Assembly: GCF_040869045.1 (NCBI RefSeq)
Contig: NC_090319.1
Location: forward strand, 60,298,779 to 60,362,778
From: Eurosta solidaginis
Taxonomy: Eukaryota; Arthropoda; Insecta; Diptera; Tephritidae
Length of the DNA: 64,000 bases
Direction of reading: 5' to 3'
Each line of letters begins with the position of its first letter. Position 1 is the stretch's first letter. The position numbers were made by a program, and so were the translations under genes. Under the pieces are notes generated by a model. It was not told the DNA's origin, did no database searches, and was given only the letters and a program-made list of their open reading frames with translations. Below are positions 11,281-25,157 of this stretch, in pieces.

Positions 11281-12210
11281 GGGATTACAAATAAGGCGAA
11301 GCTAATTGTAGAACCATTTTAATAAGGCAGCAGGCGCGTTGGAGCGAATGAAGAGTTACATTGAAACATACAGGTAAAGCTAATAAAAGCGTGCTAATAA
11401 AAACAACTGAAGGAGGGCGGATGGCGGGAGGAGAAGGAGAGGACCACTGATCGTTTTTCCAAAATTGTTTAGATCTCGATCTGTATGTGCCAGATACCAA
11501 AAACTCTTGATTTTGGAGAAAATTTATTTTGAGTTATAACAATTTATAGATTTTACACCAGAGGTGGAGAGAAGGGGGGAGGGAGACGGAGGGTGTCACT
11601 GCTCACTTTGTAAGCCCTCGACTTATTTGACCCCTTGAGTCTGTGATATTGGTGAAGGCCAGTATACGTAAAGTTATAATGTGTAAAAATTATTAAAAAG
11701 TAATTGCTCGAAGGGGTCGTGGGACCCCCACCCCTCTATCCATGTTCGAAAAAAATTTCGCTAGTAGACTACCGTCTGTGTCCCAAATTTCATCAAAATC
11801 TGTGTAGCCGTTCTGGCGTGATTCAGTCGCAAAGACTAAAAAATATAATATATAATTATAACTGTTCCTAGGGGGCGGGGACCTCCCCCCCTTTTGAAAA
11901 ATATATAGCTAGTAGATCCTTCTAGACTATTGGCTATATGTGTGCAAAATTTCATTCAAATCGGTCCAGCCGTTCTTGCCTGATTGAGTCACAAAGACAA
12001 ACGTCTGGACAAACATCTTCACGTCCAAACTTTGCCATTTATAATATACTAGCCTTTACCCGCGGCCCCGTCCCCAAGGAGGAATTTAAATATATGGGCT
12101 ATTCGCGTTAGCCTGCTTATTATCTGTTTAAAATTTTGTTTTCTGTCTAATGCATTTTATTTTTGTAATTGAGTAAAAAAAAAGAACTAAATGAGCTGAT
12201 AACCTGACAG
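11281..12210 (-). mobile_element. Linker 2: complete T module plus H module 3
   Basis: T runs from GGGATTACAAATAAGG to TTGCCATTTATAATATA, with H from 12048. Two potential hairpins lie in T: GGGGTC/GACCCC (near 11713) and GGGGCG/CCCC-type (near 11873). The text AAATTTCATCAAAATC resembles the ends of many arthropod interspersed repeats. Small ORFs here, such as the minus-strand frame 11500-11285, have no recognisable product. Confidence 0.75.
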
Positions 12211-14451
12211 GATCCCAAATGATCCCGAAATTATCCAGAAAAGGCTACGAAATGACCCCACGCTATCGCGGACGGATCCCGAAAACCATCCAGAAATGCC
12301 CCGAAAGGGTCTCCAAAAGTTCCCCGAATAGTCCCAAAAAACCCGAAATGACAACGACACGATTCTAGACTTATCCAGAGAACCACACAGAAATTATCCC
12401 TGAAGGTGTTCCAAAATGATCCCGAAAAGATTCCGAAATGACCCTGACGGGCTCCCGGGCGGATCTCAAAAACCATCCAGAAAATATCCAGGAAGGGTCC
12501 CTAAATTATCCCGACATACTCCAGAAAAAGTTCAGAAATGGCTCCGAGGGGATCCACGACGGATCGCGAAAACCATACAGAAATGATTCCGGAAGGATCC
12601 CAAAATGATCCTGAAATAGTCCGGAAATGACCCAGATGGGATCCCGCACAGATCCAGAAATGATCCCGGAAGGGTGCAAAAACTATCCCGGAAAAGTAAC
12701 AAAAAATTCCGAAATGGCTCCTACGGCATCCCGGACGGATCCAGAAATGATCTAGGAAGGGTCCCCGAATGATCCCAAAATGGTACCGAAATGATCCTGA
12801 TGGATCCGGCAAACCATCAAGAAATTATGCCGAAAGGGTCCCAAAATGATCCCGAAATAATACAGAGAAAGTCCCGAAACGACCCCTAGAGGATCCCCAA
12901 ATGATCCCGTATTAGCCCCGAAAAGGTCCCGAAATAACCCCGACGGGATCCCGGACAAATCCCGAAAACCATCCAGAAATGATGCCGGAAGGAATCCCAA
13001 ATGATTCCGAAAAAGTCCCGCATTGATTCCGACGGGATCCCGAACAGATACCGAAAATCATCCAGAAGTGATGCCGGAAATGTCCTCAAATGATCACCTA
13101 ATAGTCCCGAAATGACGTTTAATGGGTCATGGACGGATCCCATAAACCATCCAGAAATGATCCCGATATAGTCCCGAAGAAGTCACGAAATGACCCTGAC
13201 GGTATCTCGAACGCACCCCTAAATGACCCTGACGCGATCCCGGACAGATCCCGAAATCCATCCAGAAATGATCTTGGGAGGGACCCCAAATGATCCCGAA
13301 AAAGTCCCGCAATGATTTCGACGGGATCCTGATCGGATAACGAAAACCATCCAGAAGTGATGCCGGAAAGGTCCTCAAATGATCACCTAATACCAAAATG
13401 ACCCTGACGGCATCCCGGACTGATCCCGAAATCCATCCAAAAATGATCTTGGGAAGGTCCCAAAATTATCCCCAAATAGTCTAGGAAAAGTTCAGAAATT
13501 ACCCTGACGGGTTCCCGGACGAATCCTGAAAGCCATCTCTAAATGATCCCGAAAAAGTCCCGAAATGACCCTGACTGGACCCCGAAAGGATCCCGAAAAC
13601 TATCCAGAAATGATGCCGGAAAGGTCCTCAAATATCTCCTAATAGTTCCGAAAAGACCCTGACGGGATCCCGAACGGATCCCGACAACTATCTAGAAATG
13701 ATGCTGAAAGGGCCCGCAAATGATCCCGTATTAGTCGAGAAAAAGTCCCGAAATTACCCCGACGAGATCCCGGGCGGATCCCGAAAACCATCCAGAAATG
13801 ATGCCGGAAGACCCCCCAAGTGATCCCGAAAAAGTCCCCAAATGACCCCGACGAGATCCCGGACGGATCCCGAAAACCATCCAAAAATGATGCCGGAAGA
13901 GCCCCCAAATGATCCCGAAAAAGACCCCAAATTACCCCGACGAGATCCCCGAAAACCATCCAGAAATGATGCCGAATGATCCCGTATTAGTCGCGAAAAA
14001 GTTTCGAAATGACCCCGACGGCATTCCGGACGAATCCCGAGGACCATCCAGAAATGATGCCTAAAGGGACCCAAAATAACCCCGAAAAAGTCCCGTAATG
14101 ATCCCGGAAACCATCAAGAATTTATCTCTCGAAGGTACGCAAATGATCCCGAAAGTACCCCGACGGGATCCCGGACGGATCCCGAAACCATCCAGAAATG
14201 ATGCCGGAAGGGTCCCCAAATGATCGCGAAATAGTCCCGAAATTATTCCGGAATAGTCCCGAAAATGTCCCAAAATAACCTCGACGGGATCCCGGACGGA
14301 TCCCGAAAACTATATAGAAATGATCCCGGAAGGGTCCCAAAATGATCCCGAAATAGTCCCGAAAAAGTCCCGAAATTACCCCGGCGTAATCCCGGACCGA
14401 TCCCGAAAACCATCCAGAAATGATCCCGGAAGGGTCTCGATATGACCCTTA
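12211..14451. repeat. Array 3: 11-bp-based tandem repeat
   Basis: The left half (12.2-13.6 kb) is closely related in order of variants to the left part of array 12 (61.4-62.8 kb). The right half has 89-bp monomers of the CCCCGACGAGATCCCGG type shared with arrays 5, 7 and 9. Confidence 0.9.
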
Positions 14452-15375
14452 CGGGATTACAAATAAGGTGAAGCTAATTATAAAACCATGTTAATAAGGC
14501 GCATTGGAGCGAATAAAAAGTTACATAGAAATATACAGGTAAAGCTAATAAAAGCGTGCTAATAAAAACAATTGATGGTGGGCGGATGGCGGGAGTAGAG
14601 GAGAGGACCACTGATCGTTCCTCCAAAATTGTCTAGATCTCGATCTGTATGTACCAGATACCAAAAACTATTGATTTAGGAGAAAATTTATATTGAGTTA
14701 TAACAATTTATAGATTTTACACCAGAGGGGGAGATAAAGGGGGGCGGGCGGAGGGTGTCGCTGCTTACTTTGTAAGCCCTCGACTTATTTGACCCCTTGA
14801 GTATGTGATATTGGTGAAGGCCAGTATACGTAAAGTTATAATGTGTAAAAATTATTAAAAAGTAATTGCTCGAAGGGGTCGTGGGACCCCCACCCCTCTT
14901 TCCATGTTCGAAAAAAAATTCGCTAGTAGACTACTGTCTGTGTCCCAGATTTCATCAAAATCCGTGTAGCCATTCTGGCGTGATTCAGTCGCAAAGACGA
15001 AAAAATATAATAATTAAATTATAACTGTTCCTAGGGGGCGGAGACCACGCCCCTTTTGAAAAATATATAGCTAGTAGATCCTTCTAGACTATTGGCTATA
15101 TGTGTGCAAAATTTCATCCAAATCGGTCCAGCCGTTCTTGCGTGATTGAGTCACAAAGACAAACGTCTGGACAAACATCCAAACATCCAAACTTTGCCAT
15201 TTATAATATACTAGCCTTTACCCGCGGCCCCGTCCGCAAGGAGAAAATTAAATATATGGGATATTCACGTTAGCCTGCTTATCAAGTTATCTGTTTAAAA
15301 AGATGTTTCTGTCTAATACATTTTATTTTTGTAATTGAGTAAAAAAAGAACTAAATGAGCTGATAACCTGATAGG
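14452..15375 (-). mobile_element. Linker 3: T module plus H module 4
   Basis: T lacks a short AGCAGGC word that most copies have after AATAAGG. H starts at 15210. From about 14575 rightward it matches linker 5 base for base with few changes (for example GAGTATGTGATATTGG), because it lies in copy 1 of the 9.78-kb duplication. Confidence 0.75.
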
Positions 15376-17481
15376 ATCCCCAAATGATCCCGAAATTATC
15401 CAGAAAAATCCACGAAATGACCCCGACGCTATCGCGGACAGATCCCGAAAACCATCTAGAAATGCCACGGAAGGGTCTCGAAAAGTTCCCGGAATAGTCC
15501 CAAAAAACCCGAAATGACAACGACACGATTCTAGACTTATCCAGAGAACCACACAGAAATGATCCCTGAAGGTGTTCCAAAATGATCCCGAAAAGATTCC
15601 GAAATGACCCTGACGGGCTCCCGGACGGTTCTCAAAAACCATCCAGGAAATATCCAGGAAGGGTCCTTAGGGGATCCACGACTGATCGTGAAAACCATAC
15701 AGAAATGATTCCGGAAGGGTTCCAAAATGATCCCGTATTAGGCCCGAAAAGTCCTGAAATGACCCAGACGGGATCCCAGACGGATTCCGAAAACTATCCA
15801 GAAATGATGGCGGAAAGGTCCTCAAATGATCCCCTAATAGTCCCGAAATGACCCTGACGGTATTTCGAACGGACTCCTAAATGACCCTGACGGGATCCCG
15901 GACAGATCTCGAAATCCATCCAGAAATGATCTTGGAAGGGCCCAAAATAATCCCGAAACAATCTCCGAAAAGTTCAGAAATTACCCCGACGGGATCCCGC
16001 ACGGATCCTAAAAACTATCCAGAAATGATGCCGAAATGTCCTCAAATGATCCCCTAATAGTCCCGAAATTACCGAAAACCATCCAAAAATTATGCCGGAA
16101 GGGACCCCAAATGATCCCGAATACCATACAGAAATGATGCCGGAAAATACCCCAAATGATCCCGAAAAAGTCCCGAAAAAGTTCCGAAATGACCCTGACG
16201 GGCTCCCGGATGGTTCTCAAAAACCATCCAGAAAATATCCAGAAAGGGTCCTTAGGGGATCCACGACGCATCGCGAAAACCATACAGAAATGATTCCGGA
16301 AGGGTCCCAAAATGATCCCGTATTAGTCCCGAAAAGTCCTGAAATGACCCCGACGGGATCCCAGACGGATTCCGAAAACTATCCAGAAATGATGCCGGAA
16401 TGTCCTCAAATGATCCCCTAATAGTCCCGAAATTACCGAAAACCATCCAGAAATTATGCCGAAAGGGTCCCCAAATGATCCGATACCAGTCGATAAAAAG
16501 TCCCGAAATAACCCCGACGGGATCCCGGACGGATCCTCAAAATCATATAGAAATGATGCCGGAAGGTACCCCAAGTGATCCCGAAATAGTCCCGAAATGA
16601 CCCTGGCAGGATCCCGTACGGATCCCGAAAATCATCCAGAAATGATGCCGAAAGGGTCCCCAAATCATCCCGTATTAGTCGAGAAAGTCCTGAATTGACC
16701 CCGTCGGGATCCCGGATGGATCCTCAAAACCATATAGAAATGATGCCGGAAGGTACCCCAAATGATCCCGAAATAGTCCCGAAATGACCCCGACGGGATA
16801 CCGGACGGATCCCGAAAACCATACAGAAATGATGCCGAAAAGGTCCCCAAATGATCCCGTATTAGTCGAGAAAAAGTCCCGAAATGACCCCGACGGGATC
16901 CCGGACGGATCCCGAAAACCATTGGGAAGTGATGCCAAAATGGTCCCCAAATGATCCCGTATTAGTCGAGAAAGGGCCCCGAAATGACCCTGAAGGGATC
17001 CGGACGGAACCCGAAAACCATCCAGAAATGATGCCGAAAGGGTCCTCAAATGATCCCGTATCAGTCGAGAAAAAGTCCAGAAATGACCTCGACGGGACCC
17101 GGACGGATCCCGACAACCATCCAGAAATGATGCCGAAAGGGTCACCAAATGATCCAGTCTTAGTCGAGAAAAAGTTCCGAAATGACCCCGACGGGATCCC
17201 GGACGGATCCCGAAAACCGTCCAGAAATGATGCCGGAAGGGTCCCCAAATGATCGCGAAATAGTCCCGAAATGATCCCGGAATAGTCCCGAAAATGTCCC
17301 AAAATAATCCCGATGGAATCCCGGACGGATCCCGAAAACTATACACAAATGATCCCGGAAGGGTCCCAAAATAATCCCGGAATAGTCCTGAAAAAGTCCA
17401 GAAATAACCCCGGCGGGATCGCGGACGGATCCCGAAAACAATCCAGAAATGATCCCGGAAGGGTCTCGATATGACCCAAAC
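15376..17481. repeat. Array 4 (2.1 kb)
   Basis: A short array, nearly identical to array 6 (25158-27265). It starts with the conserved edge (ACGACACGATTCTAGAC) and ends with GATCCCGGAAGGGTCTCGAT before T. Array 10 (50420-52501) has the same overall order but is more diverged. Confidence 0.9.
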
Positions 17482-18442
17482 GGGATTACAAATAGTGTGA
17501 AGATAATTATAAAACCATGTTAATAAGGCAACAGGCGCGTTGGAGCGAATGAAGAGTTACAAAGAAACATACAGTTAAAGCTAATAAAAGCGGGCTAATA
17601 AAAACAATTGAAGGAGGGCGGATGGCGGGTGGAGGAGAGTACCACTGATCGTTTTTCCAAAAATGTTTAGATCTCGATCTGTATGAGCCAGATACCAAAA
17701 ATTATTGATTTTAGGACAAAATTTACATTGAGTTATAACAATTTATAGATTTTGCGCGAGAGGGGAAAGGAGGGGGGGGGGGGGGGGTGTATCACTGCTC
17801 ACTTTGTAAGCCCTCGACTTATTTCACCCATTGAGTTTGTAATATTGGTGAAGGTCAGTATACGTAAAGTTATAATGTGTAAAAATTGTTAAAAAGTAAT
17901 TATTCGAAGGGGTCGTGGCACCCCCTTCCCCCTTTCCATGTTCGAAAAAAATTTCGCCAGTAGCCTATTATCTCTGTCCCAAATTTCATCAAAATCCGTG
18001 AAGCCGTTCTGGCGTGATTCAGTCGCAAAGACAAAAAAATATATTAATTAAATTATAACTGTTCCTAGGGGGCGGAGACCACGCCCCTTTTGAAAAATAT
18101 ATAGCTAGTAGATCCTTCTAGACTATTGGCTATATGCATGCCAAATTTCATACAAATCCGTCCAGCCGTTCTTGCGTGATTGAGTCACAAAGACAAACGT
18201 CTGGACAAACATCCAAACATCCAAACATCCAAACATCTTCACATCCAAACTTTGCCATTTATAATATACTAGCCTTTACCCGCGGCCCCGTCCGCAAGGC
18301 GAAATTTAAATATATGGGCTATTCGCGTTAGCCTGCTTATAAAGTTATCTGTTTAATGCATTTTATTTTTGTTTTCTGTCTAATGCATTTTATTTTTGTA
18401 ATTGAGTAAAAAAAAGAACTAAATGAGCTGATAACCTGATAG
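17482..18442 (-). mobile_element. Linker 4: T module plus H module 5
   Basis: T contains a 16-base G run (about 17772-17787). The AAACATCC octamer is repeated several times before the junction. H starts at 18268 and has an internal 27-bp offset duplication of TAATGCATTTTATTTTTGT (18354 and 18381), also seen in H7. Confidence 0.75.
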
Positions 18443-21400
18443 GATCCGAAATGATCCCGAAATTAGAAAATATCCAGGAAGGGTCCCTAAATTATCCCGA
18501 CATACTCCAGAAAAAGTTCCGAAATGGCTCCGAGGGGATCCACGACGGATCGTGAAAACCATCCCGAAAATGATCCCGAAATAGTCCGGAAATGTCCCAG
18601 ATGGGATCCCGCACAGATCCAGAAATGATCCCACAAAGGTTCAAAAACTATCCCGGAAAAGTAACAAAAACCCCGAAATGGCTCCTACGGCATCGCGGAC
18701 GGATCCAGAAATGATCTCGGAAGGGTCCCCAAATGATCCCAAAATGGTCCCGAAATGACCCTGATGGGTCAGGCAAACCATCAAGAAATTATGCCGGAAG
18801 GGTCCCCAAATGATCCCGAAATAATACAGAAAAAAACACGAAACGACCCCTAGAGGATCTCCAAATGATCCCGTATTAGCACCGAAAAGGTCCCGAAATA
18901 ACCCCGACGGGATCCCGGACAAATCCCGAAAAACATCCAGAAATGATGCCGGAAGGTATCCCAAGTGATTCCGAAAGAGTCCCGCAATGATTCCGACGGG
19001 ATCCCGAACGGATACCGAAAATCATCCAGAAGTGATGCCGGAAAGGTCCTCAAATGATCACCTAATAGTCCCGAAATGACCCATATGGGGTCCTGGACGG
19101 ATCCCGTAAACCATCCAGAAATGATCCCGATATAGTCCCGAAGAAGTCCCGAAATGACCCTGACGGGATCTCGAACGCATCCCTAAATGACCCTGATGGG
19201 ATCCCGGACAGATCCCGAAATCCATCCAGAAATGATCTTGGGAGGGACCCCAAATGATCCCGAAAAAGTCCCGCAATGATTTTGACGGGATCCTGAACGG
19301 ATACCGAAAACCATCCAGAAGTGATGCCGGAAAGGTCCTCAAATGATCACCTAATACCAAAATAACCCTGACGGCATCCTGGATTGATCCCGAAATCCAT
19401 CCAGAAATGATCTTGGGAAGGTCCCAAAATGATCCCGAAATAGTCTCGGAAAAGTCCAGAAATTACCCTGACGGGTTCCCGGACGAATCTTGAAAGCCAT
19501 CCTTAAATGATCCCGAAAAAGTCCCGAAATGACCCTGACGGGACCCCGAAAGGATCCCGAAAACTATCCAGAAATGATGCCGGAAAGGTCCTCAAATAAT
19601 CTCCTAATAGTTCCGAATAGACCCTGACGGGATCCCGAACGGATCCCGACAACTATCTAGAAATGATGCCGAAAGGGCCCGCAAATGAACCCGTATTAGT
19701 CGAGAAAAAGTCCCGAAATGACCCCGACGGGATGCCGGACGAATCCCAAAAAACCATCCAGAAATGAATCCGGAAGGGGCCCCAAATTATACCGAAAAAG
19801 TCCCGCAATTATTCCGACGGGATCCTGAACGGATACCGAAAACCATCCAGAAGTGATGCCGGAAAGGTCCTCAAATGATCACCTAATAGTCCCAAAATGA
19901 CCCTGACGGAATCCCGGACAGATCCCGAAATCCATCCAGAAATGATCTTGGGAAGGTCCCAAAATGATCCCGAAATAGTCTCGGAAAAGTCCAGAAATTA
20001 CCCTGACGGGTTCCCTGACGAATCCAGAAAGCCATCCTTAAATGATCCCCAAAAAGTCCCGAAATGACCCTGACGGGATCCCGAAAGGATTTCGAAAACT
20101 ATCCAGAAATGATTCCGGAAAGGTCCTCAAATGATCCCCTAATAGTCCCGAAATGACCGTGACGGGATCCCGAACGGATCCCGACAACTATCCAGAAATG
20201 ATGCCGAAAGGGTCCGCAAATGATCCCGTATTAGTCGAGAAAAAGTCCCGAAATAACCCCGACGGGATGCCGGACGGATCCCGAAAACCATCCAGAAATG
20301 ATGCCGGAAGGGCCCCCAACTGATCCCCGAAAAGGTCCCCAAATGACCCCGACGAGATCCCGGACGGATACCGAAAACCGTCCAGAAATGATGCCGGAAA
20401 GGTCCTCAAATGATCACCTAATAGTCCCGAAATGACCCTTAAGGGATCCTGGACGGATCCCGTAAACCATCCAGAAATGATCCCGATATAGTCCCGAAGA
20501 AGTCCCGAAATGACCCTGACGGGATCTCGAAAGCAACCCTAAATGACCCTGACGGGATCCCGGACAGATCCCGAAATCCATCCAGAAATGATCCTGGGAG
20601 GAAACCCAAATGATCCCGAAAAAGTTCCGCAATGATTCCGACGGGATCCTGAACGGATACCGAAAACCATCCAGAAGTGATGCGGGAAAGGTCCTCAAAT
20701 GATCACCTAATAGTCCCAAAATGACCCTGACGGCATCCCGGACTGATCCCGAAATCCATCCAGGAATGATCTTGGGAAGGTCCCAAAATGATCCCGAAAA
20801 AGTCCCGCAATGATTCCGAGGGGATCCTGATCGGATACAGAAAACCATCCAGAAGTGATGCCGGAAGGGTCCTCAAATGATCACCTAATAGCAAAATGAC
20901 CCTGACGGCATCCCGGACTGATCCCAAAATCCATCCAGAAATGATCTTGGGAAGGTCCCAAAATTATCCCGAAATAGTCTCGGAAAAGTTCAGAAATTAC
21001 CCTGACGGGTTCCCGGACGAATCCTGAAAGCCATCTCTAAATGATCCCGAAAAAGTCCCGAAATGACCCTGACTGGACCCCGAAAGGATCCCGAAAACTA
21101 TCCAGAAATGATGCCGGAAATGTCCTCAAATGATCACCTAATAGTTCCGAAAAGACCCTGACGGGATCCCGAACGGATCCCGAACGGATCCCGACAACTA
21201 TCTAGAAATGATGCCGAAAGGGCCCGCAAATGATCCCGTATTAGTCGAGAAAAAGTCCCGAAATAACCCCGACGGGATGCCGGACGAATCCCAAAAACCA
21301 TCCAGAAATGATGCCGGAAGGGACACCAAATGATCCCGAAAAAGTCCCGCAATAATTCCGACGGGATCCTGAGCGGATACCGAAAACCATCCAGAAGTGA

Positions 21401-24211
21401 TGCCGAAAAGGTCCTCAAATGATCACCTAATAGTCCCAAAATGACCCTGACGGCATCCCGGACAGATCCCGAAATCCATCCAGAAATGATCTTGGGAGGG
21501 TCCCAAAATTATCCCGAAATAGTCTGGGAAAAGTCCAGAAATTACCCTGACGGAACCCGGACGAATCCTGAAAACCAATCTTAAATGATGCCGAAAAAGT
21601 CCCGAAATGACCCTGATGGGACCCGGAAGGGATCCCGAAAACTAACCAGAAATGATGCCGGAAAGGTCCTCAAATGATCTCCCAATAGTTCCGAAAAGAC
21701 CCTGATGGGATCCTGAACGAATCCCGACAACTATCCAGAAATGATACCGAAAGGGCCCGCAAATGATCCCGTATTAGTCGAGAAAAGGTCCCGAAATGAC
21801 CCCGACGGGATGCCGGACGAATCCCAAAAACCATCCAGAAATGATGTCGGAAGGGACCCCAATGATCCCGAAAAAGTCCCGCAATTATTCCGACGGGAAT
21901 CTGAACGGATACCGAAAACCATCCAGAAGTGATGCCGGAACGGTCCTCAAATGCTCCCCTAATGGTCCCAAAATGACCCTGAGGGCATCCCGGACAAATC
22001 CCGAAATCCATCCAGAAATGATCTTGGGAAGGTCCCAAAATGATCCCGAAATAGTCTCGGAAAAGTCCAGAAATTACCCTGACGGGTTCCCGGACGAATC
22101 CTGAAAGCCATCCTTAAATGATCCCGAAAAAGCCCCGAAATGACCCTGACGGGATCCCGAAAGGTTTCCAAAAACTATCCAGAAATGATGCGGGAAAGGT
22201 CCTCAAATGATCCCCTAATAGTTCCGAAATGACCGTGACGGGATCCCGAACGGATCCCGACAACTATCCAGAAATTATGCCGAAAGGGTCCGCAAATGAT
22301 CCCGTATTAGTCGAGAAAAAGTCCCGAAATGACCCCGACGGGATCCCGGACGAATCCCAAAAAACATCCACAAATGATGCCGGTAGGTATCCCAAATGAT
22401 CCCGAAATAATCCCGAAATGACCTCGTCGGCATCCCGGACGGATACCGAAAATTATCCAGAAATAATGCCGGAAAGATCCACAAATGATCCCCTAATAGT
22501 CCCGAAATTACCCTGATGGGATCCCGGACGGATCCCGAAAACCATCCAGAAATGATGCCGGAAGAGCCCCCAAATGATCCCGAAAAAGTCCCCAAATGAC
22601 CCCGACGATATCCCGGACGGATCCCGAAAACCATCCAGAAATGATGCCCGAAGAGCCCGCAAATGATCCCGAAAAAGTCCCCGACGAGATCCCGCACGGA
22701 TCCCGAAAACCATCAAGAAATGATGCCGGAAGAGCCCCAAATGATCCCGAAAAAGTCCCCAAATGACCCCGATATACTCCAGAAAAGGTTCCGAAATGGC
22801 TCCGAGGGAATCAACGACGGATCGCGAAAACCATACAGAAATGATTCCGGAAGGATCCCAAAATGATCCCGAAATAGTCCGGAAATGACCCAGATGGGAT
22901 CCCGCACAGATCCAGAAATGATCCCGGAAGGGTCCAAAAACTATCCCGGAAAAGTAACAAAAAATCCCGAAATGGCTCCTACGGCATCCCGGACGGATCC
23001 AGAAATGATCTCGGAAGGGTCCCCAAATGATCCCAAAATGGTCCCGAAATGACCCTGATGGATCCGGCAAACCATCAAGAAATTATGCCGGAAGGGTCCC
23101 CAAATGATCCCGAAATAAAACAGAAAAAGTCACGAAACGACCCCTAGAGGATCCCCAAATGATCCCGTATTAGCCCCGAAAGTCCCAAAATGACCCAGAC
23201 GGGATCCCTAAAGGATTCCGAAAACAATACAGAAATGATGCCGGAAAGGTCCTCAAATGATCCCCTAATAGTCCCGAAATGACTGTGACGGGATCCCGAC
23301 AACTATCCAGAAATGATGCCGAAAGGGTCCGCAAATGATCCCGTGTTAGTCGAAAAAAAGTCCCGAAAGGACCACGACGGGATCCCGGACGAATCCCATA
23401 AACCATCCAGAAATGATGCCGGTAGGTATCCCAAATGATCCCGAAATAGTCCCGAAATGACCTCGTCGGCATCCCGGACGGATCCCGAAAATTATCCAGA
23501 AATGATGCCGGAAAGGTTCCCAAATGATCCCCTAATAGTCCCGAAATTACCCTAATGGGATCCCGGACGGATCCCGAAAACCATCCAGAAATGATGCCGA
23601 AAGGGTTCCCAAATGATCCCGTATTAGTCGCGAAAAAGTCCCGAAATGACCCCGACGGGATCCCGGACGGATCCCGAAAACCATCCAGAAATGATGCCGG
23701 ATGAGCCCCAAAATGATCCCGAAAAAGTCCCCAAATGACCCCGACGAGATCCCGGACGGATCCCGAAAACCATCCAGAAATGATGCCGGAAGAGCCCCCA
23801 AATGATCCCGAAAAAGTCCCCAAATGACCCCGACGATATCCCGGACGGATCCCGAAAACCATCAAGAAATGATGCCGGAAGAGCCCCCAAATGATCCCGA
23901 AAAAGTCCCCATATGACCCCGACGAGATCCCGCACGGATCCCGAAAACCATCCAGAAATGATGCCGGAAGGGTCCCCAAATGATCGCGAAATAGTCCCGA
24001 AATGATTCCGGAGTAGTCCCGAAAATGTTCCAAAATAACCCCGACGGGATCCCGGACGGATCCCGTAAACTATACAGAAATGATCCCGGAAGGGTCCCAA
24101 AATGATCCCGAAATAGTCCCGAAAAAGTCCCGAAATTACCCCGGCGTAATCCCGGACCGATCCCGAAAACCATCCAGAAATGAACCCGGAAGGGTCTCGA
24201 TATGACCCTTA
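18443..24211. repeat. Array 5 (5.8 kb)
   Basis: A long array, nearly identical to array 7. Its left two thirds contain a repeating block of GATCTTGGGAAGGTCCC, then CTGACGGGTTCCCGG, then ATCACCTAATAG that recurs about every 0.4-0.6 kb, a higher-order repeat. The right part is 89-bp monomers of the CCCCGACGAGATC type. Confidence 0.9.
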
Positions 24212-25157
24212 CGGGATTGCAAATAAGGTGAAGCTAATTATAAAGCCATGTTAATAAGGCAGCAGGCGTATTGGAGCGAATAAAAAGTTAGATAGAAACA
24301 TACAGGTAAAGCTAATAAAAGCGTGCTAATAAAAACAATTGATGGAGGGCGGATGGCGGGAGTAGAGGAGAGGACCACTGATCGTTCCTCCAAAATTGTC
24401 TAGATCTCGATCTGTATGTACCAGATACCAAAAACTATTGATTTAGGAGAAAATTTATATTGAGTTATAACAATTTATAGATTTTACACCAGAGGGGGAG
24501 ATAAAGGGGGGCGGGCGGAGGGTGTCGCTGCTTACTTTGTAAGCCCTCGACTTATTTGACCCCTTGAGTATGTGATATTGGTGAAGGCCAGTATACGTAA
24601 AGTTATAATGTGTAAAAATTATTAAAAAGTAATTGCTCGAAGGGGTCGTGGGACCCCCACCCCTCTTTCCATGTTCGAAAAAAAATTCGCTAGTAGACTA
24701 CTGTCTGTGTCCCAAATTTCATCAAAATCCGTGTAGCCATTCTGGCGTGATTCAGTCGCAAAGACGAAAAAATATAATAATTAAATTATAACTGTTCCTA
24801 GGGGCGGAGACCACGCCCCTTTTGAAAAATATATAGCTAGTAGATCCTTCTAGACTATTGGCTATATGTATGCAAAATTTCATCCAAATCGGTCCAGCCG
24901 TTCTTGCGTGATTGAGTCACAAAGACAAACGTCTGGACAAACATCCAAACATCTAAACATCCAAACATCCAAACTTTGCCATTTATAATATACTAACCTT
25001 TACCCGCGGCCCCGTCCGCAAGGAGAAAATTAAATATATGGGATATTCACGTTAGCCTGCTTATCAAGTTATCTGTTTAAAAAGATGTTTCTGTCTAATA
25101 CATTTTATTTTTGTAATTGAGTAAAAAAAGAACTAAATGAGCTGATAACCTGATAGG
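24212..25157 (-). mobile_element. Linker 5: hybrid T module plus H module 6
   Basis: Up to about 24347 this T shares private variants with linker 7 (ATTGCAAATAAGG, AAGCCATG, AGTTAGATAG). From about 24398 it shares private variants with linker 3. It is therefore the recombinant junction of the 9.78-kb duplication. H starts at 24992 and reads ACTAACC instead of ACTAGCC. Confidence 0.8.

Larger units (their letters stand above)
14575..24347. repeat. Tandem segmental duplication, copy 1 (about 9.77 kb)
   Basis: Contains two whole units (arrays 4 and 5 with linkers 3-5). Every landmark recurs 9775-9784 bp downstream: H modules 15210/24992 and 18268/28043, and the array-to-T junctions 17482/27266 and 24212/33988. 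The two copies differ by scattered substitutions, a 16- versus 7-base G run, and changes of one to a few bases elsewhere. The right breakpoint falls inside a T module. Confidence 0.9.

Noticed and set aside
11285..11500. Minus-strand ORFs in T modules (also near 17507, 27291 and 52528) and plus-strand ORFs across T|H (18134, 27909, 39278, 61053)
   Set aside because: They recur because T and H are repeated; they translate hairpin and octamer-repeat sequence and vary by frameshift between copies.
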